Shown here: positions 1 to 10,746 of the stretch, in pieces
How the letters are laid out: the number at the start of each line of letters is the position of its first letter
Position numbering within the stretch: the first letter of the stretch is position 1
Origin: Parascedosporium putredinis
Taxonomy: Eukaryota > Ascomycota > Sordariomycetes > Microascales > Microascaceae
Assembly (NCBI GenBank): GCA_949357655.1
Contig: CASHTG010000015.1
Span: 3,596,001-3,660,000 of the forward strand
Length of the DNA stretch: 64,000 nucleotides
Direction of reading: 5' to 3'
Translations under genes and position numbers: made by a program
Notes under the pieces: model-generated
Told to the model about the DNA's origin: nothing
The model's input: the letters and a program-made list of their open reading frames with translations, nothing else
Databases searched by the model: none

Positions 1-2257
1 GGCATCGCTCCTGGGCCCCGGCGAGAGGAGGCCGCGCCCATTGTCCCGCGAGAGGAGCAGGTGAGGCTCGTTACGAATATCACAAAGACCTATGCGCTAT
101 CTCAGAGGCTAGGGCTCAATAACTTGGCTGCGGAATATTGGGATGAGCTTTTGGTTCGGGCCGTTGTCCTCGACCCCCTTCCAGCCGCCAAAGCCTCGGT
201 CGCGCATTCCAAAAGCGTGCTTCCGGGGTCACGACCTCGCGCACGTCGCAAGACGTGGATCCTTTCATCTATAACCCTTTCCTAAAACAACTTGACAAGG
301 CTGCTGTGGAGCAGACGTTGGTGGTTGGTGAGCCTGCCACTTTCCGGGTAACTCTCCAAAACCCCTATGACATCGACCTCGACATCGAGAGCCTCAAGGT
401 GGTGGCCGAGGGTGCCGACTTTGAGCCCTTCGCCGATAGCACGATCATCGGCCCATATCGCACTCAGGTACTCAAGGTCATTGGAACCCCGAGATCCGCA
501 GGTGCTCTCAAAGTCACGGGTGCCATGGTGCGGGTTCGCGGGTGCCGTGAAAGGCACTTCCACATCTTCTCACAGCCGTGGGTGCCTGAGCGGTCGAGCA
601 CATACAAAGCCACGGGACTCGCAGCTCTCGAGAAGAACCTAGCGTTGGAAGGTGCGGCGCCCGCGAACCTCCAACCAACGGAGCTTTCGCTCAAGGTGAT
701 ACCGGAGCAGCCTACGGTGATTGTCAAGTCTACCACTCTCCCTCAATCGTGCGCCATGATACTCGAGGGCGAACGGCAGACGTTCTCAGTCACTCTCAAA
801 AACACAAGTCAAACCACCCCTGTGGACTTTATGCTTTTTCCTTTGAGGACTCGACCCAAGGGCCATTGCAGGCGGCATTGGCTAATCGCGACTCGACCCC
901 CACCGAGTTGTACGAGTACGAATTAGTCTTGATGAAGAAGCCAGCGTTGAAATTGAAAAAGAAGCCTCAAGAGAAGCGCTACATCGCGCCGGGGGCGAGG
1001 CGACATTCGAATTTGAGATTTTGGGAAGCCCGGTCTCACAAACGGGACTATCCAAATCGACTACGCCCACCTCGGCGTGCCACCGGAGGAGGTGGTTGAC
1101 CAGTTCCACACACGGCGGGTGGGGGTGCAGCTAACAGTCACCGTCAACGCCAGCGTAGAAGTGTCGCGACATGACATTCTCCCTATCCTCGAAAGTGTCC
1201 CGGAGCCCATATGGAGCCGCTTCAAGAAGAGCCGGGAGAACAAAGGTGACGATGACCAGGCCGACGAACTCAAGAAAGAGGAAAGCGGTCTAGTCTCTGC
1301 AGATCGATACTGCTTGCTATCCTTGGACCTTATCAACGCCTGGCCCAGCACGATGCTCCTACGCATCGAGACCGACGATGGCTTGTCCGTCGAGGAGTAT
1401 ATTTTGCCGGGCAATACCTCGCGCGTTGTCTTCCCGGTGCGGCGCATCTTCATCGAAGACCCACATGCGGCCATACCGACTCTCAACCCCAAGCGTAATC
1501 GGCAGTTCGTGGTAAGCACGAGTAAGACAACGCCTGACTTTGAGCGGGGAGTGCGCGAATCGTTCTGGTATAGAGAGAAACTTCTCGACTCCCTCAAGGC
1601 AACGTGGAAGACCTTGACGGGCCCACAGCGATCAGGTACCGTCGAGCTGCGGGCCATCCGGCTCGTGAGTCGGATGGTCGACTCGCTCAAAATCGAAGAT
1701 GTGGGTATCGATGTGTTCGTTGAAACCCCGGCGCTAGTGGGGAAGAAGCTGCGGAGGACGAAGAACATGGTAAGGGTCAAGGGCGCGAGCGCAGCGCGTC
1801 ACCCACGACGCTATTTTTGGATGACTTTGCCCAGGTACGAGTCCGGTTGCGCAACAGGACAACGAAGCCAATCTATCCACTTCTACGCGTGATGCCAGCC
1901 CTATGCCACCGGCCGACCAACGTGGCACTCGATTATGCGAGGAAGTTTGCCTGGAACGGTGCCCTCCAGCAGGCGTTACCTCTCTTAGACGCGAAGAGCA
2001 ACACTGATGTGATCCTGGGCGTGACGGCCCTTTGCCGTGGCCAGTTTGAGATTACGGCGTCCGTAGAGGAAACGGCGCTCTGGCGGGAGGATGATGAAGA
2101 AGGCGAGGACGGTGAACGCAAGGGAAAAACTGCAGACGGGGGCAGGGCGCGGTCGGACACGCAGACCATGCTCGATGCGGTCTTGGGCAAGAGGGAGAGG
2201 AGGATATGGCATGCACGCAAGCCGTGTTTGGTTACGGTCCGGGATCGCGACGAGTGA
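1..2257 (+). CDS. trs120: TRAPPII subunit Trs120/TRAPPC9 (HypA), 3' part, frameshifted
   Basis: Carboxy-terminal part of the Trs120/TRAPPC9 subunit of the TRAPPII complex, which activates Rab11/Ypt31-class GTPases at the late Golgi; the Aspergillus nidulans orthologue is HypA. The recognisable stretch begins near position 250 (DPFIYNPFLKQLDKAAVEQT) and is followed by beta-sandwich-like segments typical of the family's C-terminal half (LVVGEPATFRVTLQNPYDID; LTVTVNASVEVSRHDILPI; DDFAQVRVRLRNRT). The 5' end lies outside the window. The reading frame moves near positions 220, 840, 980, 1030 and 1740, yet family-like sequence continues across every break, so I treat it as one gene with indels rather than several genes. 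The last frame ends with TGA at 2255-2257. The next gene, PABA synthase, lies 0.9 kb downstream on the same strand. Family assignment is from remembered similarity. Confidence 0.82.
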
Positions 2258-3170
2258 TGTGGGGGAAGAGGGGATCTTTTGTGAACATGTAACCTGCTCC
2301 AATGTCAACGAGCCAGGACAAGATGAGATGAGACGAGACGAGATGATATGAGAAAGACGAGACGAGACCAGGTGAGGAGCAGCGTTGTTCCTGGGACGAG
2401 AACAGCTGTGTAATAATTTTATGAATAATGCTTGTTAGAGAGCCAAAAAGAACTGAAGTTTACAAACAGCAGTCCGTTTTCCTCGGCCGGTCTTGTCATT
2501 GTAGCCGACATATACTCGTATTGGCTATTTAATCTTTTACTTTCCCTCGAGAATGGAAACTTCCAAAATGTCAGATGCGCTCGTGTCTCATTACCTCAAC
2601 AAAGAAACACAGATTTTGTAGGCTCGTGGTGTGACCAAACCATCATCGCCAACCACCAGTCGACCCTTGCTAAAGTGTAGATGTTGAGTCGTCCAAATTA
2701 GCTAGCGGGGCCTGTTCCGACACTGCCGCCACTAAAAAGGAAAAAACTTGATAGTCTGCCCCTGGAGCGAGTAGGGAAACCCCTAGCAGCGGGCGGGACC
2801 CCGAAGCTTTCCGAGTGGCCGCTACGAGCTCACCGCTCACCGAGAGAACTTTATTTTCTTTTTTTCTCTTTCTTTTCTTTTTCCCTTTTTTAAGCCTCAC
2901 ATTCGCACCTTCCCCAGGTATTCCTTCTCTCGTGCGCGCCTTCCAGCCGGCTTTGACAAGGGCGGAAATAATTGCGCCATTGTGAGAGACATATTCCCAG
3001 CGAGCCATGTGCCCCATGCTCTCTCGCCTTCATCTCCATCTTTAATAGCCTCCCCGTTGAATTTGACCGCCCTCCCCAACCAAATTGGGTCTGGGGGTTC
3101 TCTTTGTCCGTTGATCTTTGGCGGCGTTGCTCAGAGGATCTTGGCAAGCAGGCCTTTTTATCAGCACCAA
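2258..3170. other. Intergenic: Trs120 3' end and PABA synthase promoter
   Basis: No gene is visible. Positions 2318-2372 hold a degenerate GAGAC/ATGAG purine repeat just past the Trs120 stop. Positions 2847-2892 form an almost pure CT tract, of the kind common in fungal core promoters, about 280 bp upstream of the PABA synthase start. An open frame continues upstream of that start but has no family similarity. Confidence 0.6.
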
Positions 3171-5822
3171 ATGGCTCGCCGTCGCATTCTGTTCCTCGAT
3201 GCATATGACTCATTTACGAATAATATAGTCTCCCTTCTCGCCACTTTGCTAGACGCAGATGTCAAGATACTGCACATAGACGATCCCCGGCTCGACCCAG
3301 AGTCCCCCACCTTTTCGGAGGACTGGCACCGCGAGCTCGCCCACTTCGACGCTCTCGTCTGCGGGCCGGGGCCGGGCTCGCCCACCAACGACAAGGATGT
3401 CGGCCTCATGCGGCACGTCTGGGCCCTGAGCGACGAGCATGTCCTCCCCGTCCTGGGCATCTGCCTCGGGTTCCAGAGTCTGCTGTGCAATTTCGGCGCC
3501 GAGATCCGCCAGCTCCAGCAGGGCCTCCACGGCATGATTCGCGCCGTCGGTTTCCGCCCGGCCTCGGAGCCCGCGGAGAGCGACATCTTTACCGGCACCT
3601 CTGCCTTCAAGGCCACTCTCTACCACAGTCTGTGCGTCAACGTCGGCCAGGACGGGATCGCCCCCGACGAGTGGGCGACGGCCAAGTGGCGGCGGTTTCC
3701 CGGTGCCCGGACATGGTGCCCTTGGCCTGGGTAGAGGAAGCCCGCGACGGCGGCGGTACCGAGCGCATCTTCATGGCCGCCAAGCATGTGGAGAAGCCCT
3801 TTTGGGGACTTCAGTACCACCCGGAATCCGTGTGCACCGAGGACGCGGGCCAGAGGGTTATCCGAAATTGGTTCGACGAGGCGGCGCGCTGGAACGAGCG
3901 GCGCGGCCGTCGGCCCGTGGCGGACGGCGAGCTCCTTGCGCGGTTTTGCGTGGCGCCGAGCCACCTCGACGCCATGGAGGGCACGCGCGCACGGAACAAG
4001 GTGGGCAGTGGAGACGAGTATGTCAATGGCGCGAGCGCCCTCGCTGGCGTTGGCTTGGACTTTGACTTTTCGTCGCGCGTGGTGCGCTTACCTGAGCACG
4101 TCAAGGTGCCTGACCTCGTCGAGATTCTCGGCGGGCCGGAAAGCGGGCGTGACGGGAATGGTATTGACGAAAACGATTATATCGTTTTGGATTCATCCAA
4201 CTGCGACGTGGTGATTCCCCGGCACGGCAGATGTTCGGGGTCGGCACAGTATCGTGGCGCTGGACGTGGCCTCGTCGCTGCAGCTGCGGTACCGCGCAGG
4301 AGATGACCATCTCGAAGCCAAAATTCCCGGAAAGGGCGCCTTTCACGACGTTCACTTGGGGCGGTCGTGGGGAGCGTCTGGCAGTTTGTCTCGGACTTTC
4401 TCGCCCAGCGCAGGATTACGGCTCCCGAAGGGTGCGCCTCTCCATTTTTGGGGGTTTCATGGGCTACGTCTCGTACGAGATGGGCCTGCACGACTTGGAC
4501 ATCGCCTTGCCAGGGACCCGGAATCCGGATAGGCCCGATCTGCATTGGGTTTGGGTGACTAGGTCTCTCGTCGTAGACCACCGCGCGGGAACGGTGCAGG
4601 TGCAGGAGCTGCGGCCGAAGCTTCGGCAGGGCGGTGGCGACTGGGTCGCTGGCATCGTTGAAAAGCTTCAGAGTTCTCCCAGGTGGCAGGGGGTCACCAA
4701 CGGCGAACAAGACGGTGCCGCGGATCTTCAGGATTGCAAAGTTGGCCGCAACGCGGATGTTCAGATAACATTCCCTCGAAAACAGAGTACATGGCTAAAG
4801 TGAAGGAATGTCAGGGTTACATTGCCAGGGGTGAATCCTACGAGCTCTGTCTCACGGACAAGGTCTTTGTACGCCGGCCCAAGGGCCCATCTTCTTCTTC
4901 TCCGCCCAGCGTCGCCGCATCGCCCCCACCATCACTATAAATGGTGGCGGTAAGGCTAATGCGCGGACGGAGTCGTCTTCGCCGACCCACCGCGTGGAAA
5001 GCCCTTGGAGCCTGTACAAGCGCCTTCGATCCCGGCAGCCCGCTCCGTTCGGCTCCTTCATCCGCCTCGGGGCCGCCACATTCATCAGCAGCTCCCCGAG
5101 AGGTTTCTCAGCTGCTCCCGCGATGGCACCTGTGCGATGCACCCCATGAAGGGGACAGCTAAAAAGTCGGCGGCGGTCCGCACTCTAGCGGATGCCGAGA
5201 AGTTGCTCCGCATTCCCAAGGAAGAGGCCGAAAACCTCATGATTGTGGACCTTGTCCGCCACGACCTCCACGGCGTCTGCGGGCCCGGCAGGGTCTCGGT
5301 ACCGCATCTGCTCAAGATTGAAGAGTACGCTTCCGTGTTTCAGATGATTACCGTCGTGGAGGGCCGACTCCCAGAACCCCGGGGTGAGGAGGCCAGGTAT
5401 ACAGCCATTGACGTGCTATCGGCCTCATTGCCACCGGGGAGCATGACGGGCGCGCCCAAGAAACGCAGCTGCGAGATCCTCCGCGCCGTAGAGCGGGGAC
5501 GTGAGCGCGGTATCTACTCGGGCGTTGTCGGCTACGTCGACGTCACTGGCAAGTCGGACTGGAGCGTCAACATCCGCTGCTTGTTCAAGTACGACGACGA
5601 GTGCGCGTGCGGTTGCCGCGGAGGGTGCGCGGGAGCCATCGGCCGCGACAATGACGTTGACGACGTCGGCTGCGGAGAGGTGTGGCACGTGGGTGCGGGG
5701 GCGCTGTCACGACGCTGAGCACGGCTGAGGGCGAGTGCGAAGAGATGTTTACCAAGCTGGAGGGCTCGATGGGCCTGTTTGGGGGTTGCGTTGAAACCAA
5801 AGAAAAGAAGAAACAGGCGTAA
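3171..5822 (+). CDS. pabaA: Bifunctional para-aminobenzoate synthase (GATase + chorismate-binding), frameshifted
   Basis: Makes 4-amino-4-deoxychorismate from chorismate and glutamine, the first step toward PABA and folate; yeast counterpart ABZ1, A. nidulans pabaA. The N-terminal glutamine amidotransferase domain (about residues 1-240) shows the oxyanion segment GPGPGSP, the nucleophile motif LGICLGFQS and the His/Glu motif QYHPES. The C-terminal TrpE/PabB-like domain shows GFMGYVSYEMG, GYIARGESYELCLTDK, HPMKGT (usually PIKGT), LVRHDLHGVCG and LPPGSMTGAPKK. I start at ATG 3171 (MARRRILFLDAYDSFTNN), which matches family N-termini, rather than the longer upstream open frame. The frame changes near 3712, 4205, 4365, 4450, 4770, 4880-5000, 5100 and 5690. 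Several changes fit one lost base in a G run, for example CCCGG at 3700 and the G5 run near 4452. The last frame ends at TAA 5820-5822. About 885 aa without introns. Confidence 0.9.
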
Positions 5823-6547
5823 AGAAGGGCGCTATGATGATGGCTGACTTGTTGATAAAGGTGACTAGGGCGTTTTGTTTGTAATCTGGTGTTTTGGGAT
5901 CTGCTATAATTAGACGGTAGACGTCTTGGAGGAGTTGTTTTCGTTTAGAGGGGTTTCTCTCTATTTTACACAATGGAGAGGATAGCATGGATTAGACTTG
6001 GTTTCTCTGGTTTTGGCCTGTTTTAACATAGAGACAGATCCCCGATCAATTCAACATACAAGATCACCACTTCCAACCATGGAGAAGCTGGCAGGCATGA
6101 ATCACGTTGACTGAAGGCAAGAGGATGAGGGAAATGGAAGGGAGGCAGGAAACCGGCAAGGACCTCGTCAGCTCCCCACCCGATTATCGTATAACGCGCG
6201 TGCTGTATTAAGGGAAGGACATGTGGTGGAAAGGGAAATGACCCATCTGCTGCTGTGGTATCGCATTCCAAACTGTTCTCGTGGAAGCAGAGAGGAGAGA
6301 GCGCGCGAGAGAGAATAAGACCAAAAAAACGATTGATGCCAAGCATGTAATGTACAGTACTGCCCTCCCCATCGCTGAGCTCCGCCCCTATCCTATCCGG
6401 GATAACCGGCAATGGGTCCTCGGAGCTACCAATCTCCCATCCGTCACGTTTACAAACCGTCCCCCAGATGAACGCATGTCTTTCTCCTGCGTGTCTCGCG
6501 CGGTTCTTTTGTCCGTTCATTACGCTTCTTCCGCAACAGCCCAACCC
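5823..6547. other. Intergenic between convergent genes
   Basis: Spacer between the 3' ends of PABA synthase (+) and Vps55 (-). AT-richer than the genes around it, and probably holds both 3' UTRs. Open frames here have no recognisable content, and nothing else stands out. Confidence 0.6.
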
Positions 6548-7020
6548 TTAAAATTCCTGGTCTTCTTGGAAGAACATGCCAAAGGAGATGATGGTTCCGT
6601 AGATGAGGAGACCGCCGGTTATGGACATGATCATGGCTTCAACCTTGATGAGATCGGCGTGGGCGAGAACGACGGGGAGAGCTAAAGGGCGAGGCTTTGG
6701 TTAGCAAGATAACCGGAGAGAGAGAAGGGGCTACGCGCAGGGCGCAGAGAGTTCCTATCAAACTTACCCATTCCCATAACGACCATGAACCCGGTGCAGA
6801 ACTTGCCCAGGTCCAGCACCGCGGAGCTCGAGCTCTCAAAGTCGTCGGGGTTCGCGCAGTGGCTGCAGATCCAGTTGGGCACGGGGGCGAGGACGTAGGT
6901 CGCCACGACGAGGAGAGGATAGTAGACCTTCCATAGAGCGCAAGAGAGGATGACCAGGAGGAATCCTACGGCGAGCACAAAGGAGAGGGCGATGATGGTC
7001 TTGAGTCCGGCGGACGGCAT
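6548..7020 (-). CDS. VPS55: Vps55 / LEPROT-like endosomal membrane protein
   Basis: Small tetraspanning membrane protein of the Vps55/OB-RGRP family, which acts in late-endosome-to-vacuole transport. Two exons: 7020-6768 and 6681-6548. Intron 6682-6767 (86 nt) has donor GTAAGT and acceptor TTTAG. The splice joins in phase 1 and gives an uninterrupted protein of 128 aa (human LEPROT 131, yeast Vps55 140). Four hydrophobic segments are visible: TIIALSFVLAVGFLLVILSC, a segment around PLLVVATYVLAPVPNWICSH, FCTGFMVVMGMALPVVLAHA across the splice, and MIMSITGGLLIYGTIISFGM. The family CANPDDF motif follows the second segment. The tail FFQEDQEF ends at TAA. No frameshift is needed, unlike most genes here. 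Its start faces Pre5 across a 1-kb divergent spacer. Confidence 0.93.
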
Positions 7021-8060
7021 GTTGGGCGGTTGTGGAACGACGGAACGGGACTTGCTCTGCAGGGCTCGGCTCGGGTGGAAAGGGTGGGGAGATTGATGTC
7101 TTTCTGTTTTAACGGGCGCTGGTATCGCGGGGAGTTTGGCGGAGAGAGTCGAGGGCAGGGCCGCTGGACGTGCCGGGCGTTATGGGCGTTTCGGTGGAGG
7201 CGGGTGGTTGCCTGGTTGCCTGAGTGTGCTGTCGAACCAAGCCGGCAACAGAGGAGGGGAAAATTCGGTGGGAATTATTCTTCTCCCACTAGGAAATATA
7301 GATCTGTCAAAGAACTAATCTAGAGACGATCGGCTGAGTAGCCCAGAGGGTTGGGAGAATGCGGAGAAGAGCGGATGGTTTGTGTCTTTTGTGAGGGGCG
7401 AGGTCGGAGCTGAGGAAGCTATCGCATGTTGCCGTCATCCAGCCTCAGTGCAGCAATGGCGGTTGATTGCGACTGGGGGAAAGGCCCTCAAGCCGCGTGG
7501 CCTGACTAAGCACGGAAAAACCTCGCGCCGATGGAGGTATTCCCAGCGCTTTGTCCCAGCTCCCGCTATAGCGACACCCCCGATCCCAGCCAGTAAAATG
7601 GCCAAACCCGCCCAAAAATCCATTGGAAGGGGGCGGGAGGGCGTGTGTTAATACCAATAGGCGTGTGGGAGGAGCCCTGAGCAACGACAGCTTGAGCTGC
7701 CTGGGACTCTCGTTGCCAGCTTTCTTGCGTGTTAGCTGCGACGCCTTGTGCCCTTTCAAATCATCATCAACCTCGACTCCTCTCCCAAACCTTGCATATT
7801 CCATCGACCTCTCTCCCGCCTTTTGCCTCGCCACCACGCTCCCCTCGCCGCGGTTTTTCTCAAACGAATAATAGTAATCCCCGGTCATTGGGGAATCGTT
7901 CATTGTTTTCGCGGGAATTCCGTTACCAGCTGCCTCGGGCTTTTTTCTTCCTCTAGTTGATACCCGGTCCCCCTCCTCAATCGGCCTCGAAGAGCGACCG
8001 TCGCGACGCATCCCCTCTCGTACATTCTAGCAAGACCCGTGCCCGAAACCGCCATTCAAG
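7021..8060. promoter_or_regulatory. Divergent spacer between VPS55 and PRE5
   Basis: 1,040 bp between the two start codons; it must hold both promoters and 5' UTRs. Positions 7740-7960 are pyrimidine-rich on the + strand, as is usual just upstream of fungal start codons, here for Pre5. No consensus operator could be named with confidence. Confidence 0.5.
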
Positions 8061-9128
8061 ATGTTCAGAAACAACTACGATAACGATACCGTGACCTTGT
8101 GCGTTGGCCTCCAATTCATTTCCCCCTCTCTCCCCTTCCCACCGCCTTTCCGTGGATGACCTTCCGTTGTTCTCGCCTCGAGAGTGCGACCCCTCGTGGC
8201 TAACCCGCAAAAATAGCTCGCCGCAAGGGCGCATTTTCCAGATCGAATATGCCTCGGAATCGGTCAAGCAAGGCTCAGTAGTCGTTGGTCTCACCAGCAA
8301 GACCCACGCCGTCCTCGTCGCGATCAAGGTACGAACCACACAATCCCAACCCCGGTCTTTTCCTGCTTCGAGCTTTTGGGGAGGGAAGGAAGGGGCAAGG
8401 AGGATTTCCCCTCTAGGCCCTCCCATAATGCACCCTCCCCTTAGTCTTCTCTCGCTTCTCCAAGCTCCCCCTCCTGGAGTGCTCCCCGCTAACCCGTCCC
8501 CTCGCACCCGTAGCGCAACGCCGAGGAACTCTCATCGTACCAAAAGAAGCTCTTCGCCATCGACGAGCACGTCGGCATCGGCATCGCCGGTCTCACCTCG
8601 GACGCCCGCGTCCTCTCCAACTTCATGAAGAACCAGTGCCTCAGCCACCGCTTCACCATGGCCCGCGCCCTCCGCATCTCGGACCTCGTCGACATGATTG
8701 GCGAAAAGGAGCAGTACAACACCCAGCACTACGGCCGCCGGCCCTACGGTGTCGGACTCCTCATCGCCGGCGTCGACAGCCAAGGCCCCCACCTCTTCAC
8801 GACGCAGCCCTCGGGCCTGACGGAGGAGGTCGTGGCCTTCGCCATTGGCGCGCGGTCCCAGATGGCGAGAACCTACCTCGAGAAGCACATTGACGAGTTT
8901 GCCGACTGCGACCGCGAGGCCCTCATCACTCACGGCCTCAACGCCCTCAAGGAGAGCTTGGCCCAGGACAAGGAGCTCACCGTGGACAACACATCAGTGG
9001 CGTACGTCGGTGTGGGATCCAACGGCAAGGTCACCGACGTGTTCAAGGTGTACGACGGACAGGACGTCAAGGACTGGATCGAGGCGGCCAACACCGAGAG
9101 GGCGGAGGGCATGGACGTTGATGGTTGA
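8061..9128 (+). CDS. PRE5: 20S proteasome subunit alpha6 (Pre5/PSMA1)
   Basis: Structural alpha-ring subunit of the 20S proteasome core. Exons 8061-8098, 8217-8328 and 8514-9128. The introns are 118 nt (donor GTGCGT) and 185 nt (donor GTACGA). Splicing restores MFRNNYDNDTVTFSPQGRIF, the N-terminal alpha-subunit signature, with phases 2 and 0. The alpha6-type motifs RPYGVGLLIAG, AIGARSQMARTYLEKH and TVDNTSVAYVGVGSNGKV follow. Predicted length is 254 aa (human PSMA1 263, yeast Pre5 234). The acidic MDVDG tail is also typical. All exons are clean, with no frameshift. The large minus-strand open frame over exon 3 is a shadow. Confidence 0.96.
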
Positions 9129-9875
9129 AGGGGGCGTGTCCGGTTGAGGCAGGGTGTTTGAATGCTCTGGAGCCGAAACAGGCCCGAGTGAGCAAAGGTT
9201 ACTTGTACAACTAGATGACGTGAGATTCCAAGCTGCTGAATGCAAAAAGACAAGACGAGAAACCCATCGTTTTTGTTTGTTGAATTCGTTTCATTTCCGC
9301 CCCCTTTCTTAACTTCAGAACATGATAGGTCCCAATTCTCATCATAACTTGGCCCTAGGCTAGTTTGCCTTGCTCCCTCCAAAGCTACGGCTTCAAAGTC
9401 AAGGGAATCTATTCCAGCGCGCAAACAATAGATGCGTGAGTAGATGAGCCACGCGAAACCTTGGAGTTTCCCCTCCAAAATTTCTCTCGTGCATCCAGCA
9501 CCAAAACGCCCCTTTCCAAGACGCTCGCGGACCATATCCTTGCTTATGTTTCTTCGATCCTTGGTCTACATGTAACAAAGGAACCCTAGTCCCTTCCCGG
9601 ATGCATTCCCACGACAACAAAGAGAACCGTCTAAAGACTCCCAGAGATGTGAAGCAATCATATCAAGGTAAAGTAAGCATGTGACGAAGAATTGGAATCG
9701 AAAAGGCAATCAAACCACACCATACATGGCCAGACGCACACGCCATAAAAGATTGAAAGGGGAAAAAGAAAAGAGATGATAGAACGACGCTGCTCTAGAA
9801 GTTGGGCGAAATGAAACCCCCTTTCTTCCCTTGATTTTTTTTTTTTGGTTGCTATCTATCTTGCTATCCTACTAC
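9129..9875. other. Intergenic between convergent PRE5 and LOG gene
   Basis: Holds the two 3' UTRs. The open frames on the minus strand overlap Pre5 antisense and have no family signature. There is a short T run near 9835. Nothing else seen. Confidence 0.6.
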
Positions 9876-10746
9876 TCACTGCTCACCCCACTCGAGCTTC
9901 ATGGCGTCCGCAGAGAGTTTGTACTCCCTGAGTTGGCAGATAGCGCCCTCGGCATCGGTGGCGGTGACGACGATTTTCTTGTTGTTGGCGGAGATGAAGC
10001 CCTCGCTGCTAGCCTTTTCGATCCACTGGAGGATGCCGTCGTAAAAGCCATCCACGTTGAGCAGACAGATGCCGTTCTTGTGGATACCGAGCTGGTTCCA
10101 CGTGGCGGTCTCGAACATCTCCTCAATGGTGCCGTAACCGCCGGACAGGGCGATGAAGCCGCTGCCGGGCCCACCCTGGAACACCTCCTGCGCCATGAGC
10201 TTCTTCCGGGTATGCATGTCCGGGACCACCGTGGTACGTCCCCAGATGGACTCGTCTGGGAGCGAGGGGTTGGCGCCGTTGGACGAGGTAGATGGAGCAG
10301 CTGCGCCGGCGGCCGGGGCCGGATCCGGGGTGGATGACGCGCTGGGGAGGTTGCGCTCGTAGCGGATGAGAGGATCGGGGATAATGCCGTGCACAGCCGA
10401 GGGCCCGGACAGGAGACGAGCGTCTTGGCGATCTCGCCCATGATGCCAATTGTACCTCCTCCGTAGACTAAACAGACTTGGTAGTTAGTAACGAAGGGAC
10501 AAGGATATCCCAAGTCCTAGCAGAAAGGGATCGAAATGGGAAAGCTTCGGCTTGCGAGTGATAAAACATCCACCGCCAAGTGCTGGCGGGAAACGAGTGG
10601 ATTGCCTTACCGAGACCGATGTTATGCTTAGCCATCGCCTGGGCGAGCTCGCGGGCCATGGCGAGGTGCTTTGGGTTGTTGCCTGGGTTGGCGCCGCAGT
10701 AGACGGCGAACTTGGTCCGAGGGACCGACTGACCAGCTTCCGTCAT
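9876..10746 (-). CDS. LOG-family phosphoribohydrolase (cytokinin-activating type)
   Basis: LOG (Lonely Guy)-type enzyme, often mis-annotated as lysine decarboxylase; characterised members release the free base from cytokinin riboside 5'-monophosphates. Exon 1 is 10746-10611 (MTEAGQSVPRTKFAVYCGAN). Intron 10468-10610 has donor GTAAG and acceptor TTTAG. Exon 2 resumes with LVYGGGTIGIMGEIA. Downstream are the family motif MHTRKKLM and SGGYGTIEEMFE, where most LOGs have PGGYGT (Pro changed to Ser). A frame change near 10400-10415 (between KTLVS and GPSAVHGIIPD) needs one extra base. An Ala/Pro/Ser-rich insert (about residues 100-130) sits between the conserved blocks. Spliced length is about 242 aa, ending in EWGEQ. 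Whether the substrate is a cytokinin nucleotide cannot be told from sequence. Confidence 0.87.

Noticed and set aside
1..5822. Trs120 and PABA synthase as pseudogenes
   Set aside because: Sequence between frame changes is fully conserved, without in-frame stops or radical substitutions; decay would not spare everything except homopolymer lengths.
8532..8933. 133-aa minus-strand frame over Pre5 exon 3
   Set aside because: Shadow frame of a highly conserved proteasome subunit, with no start context or family content.
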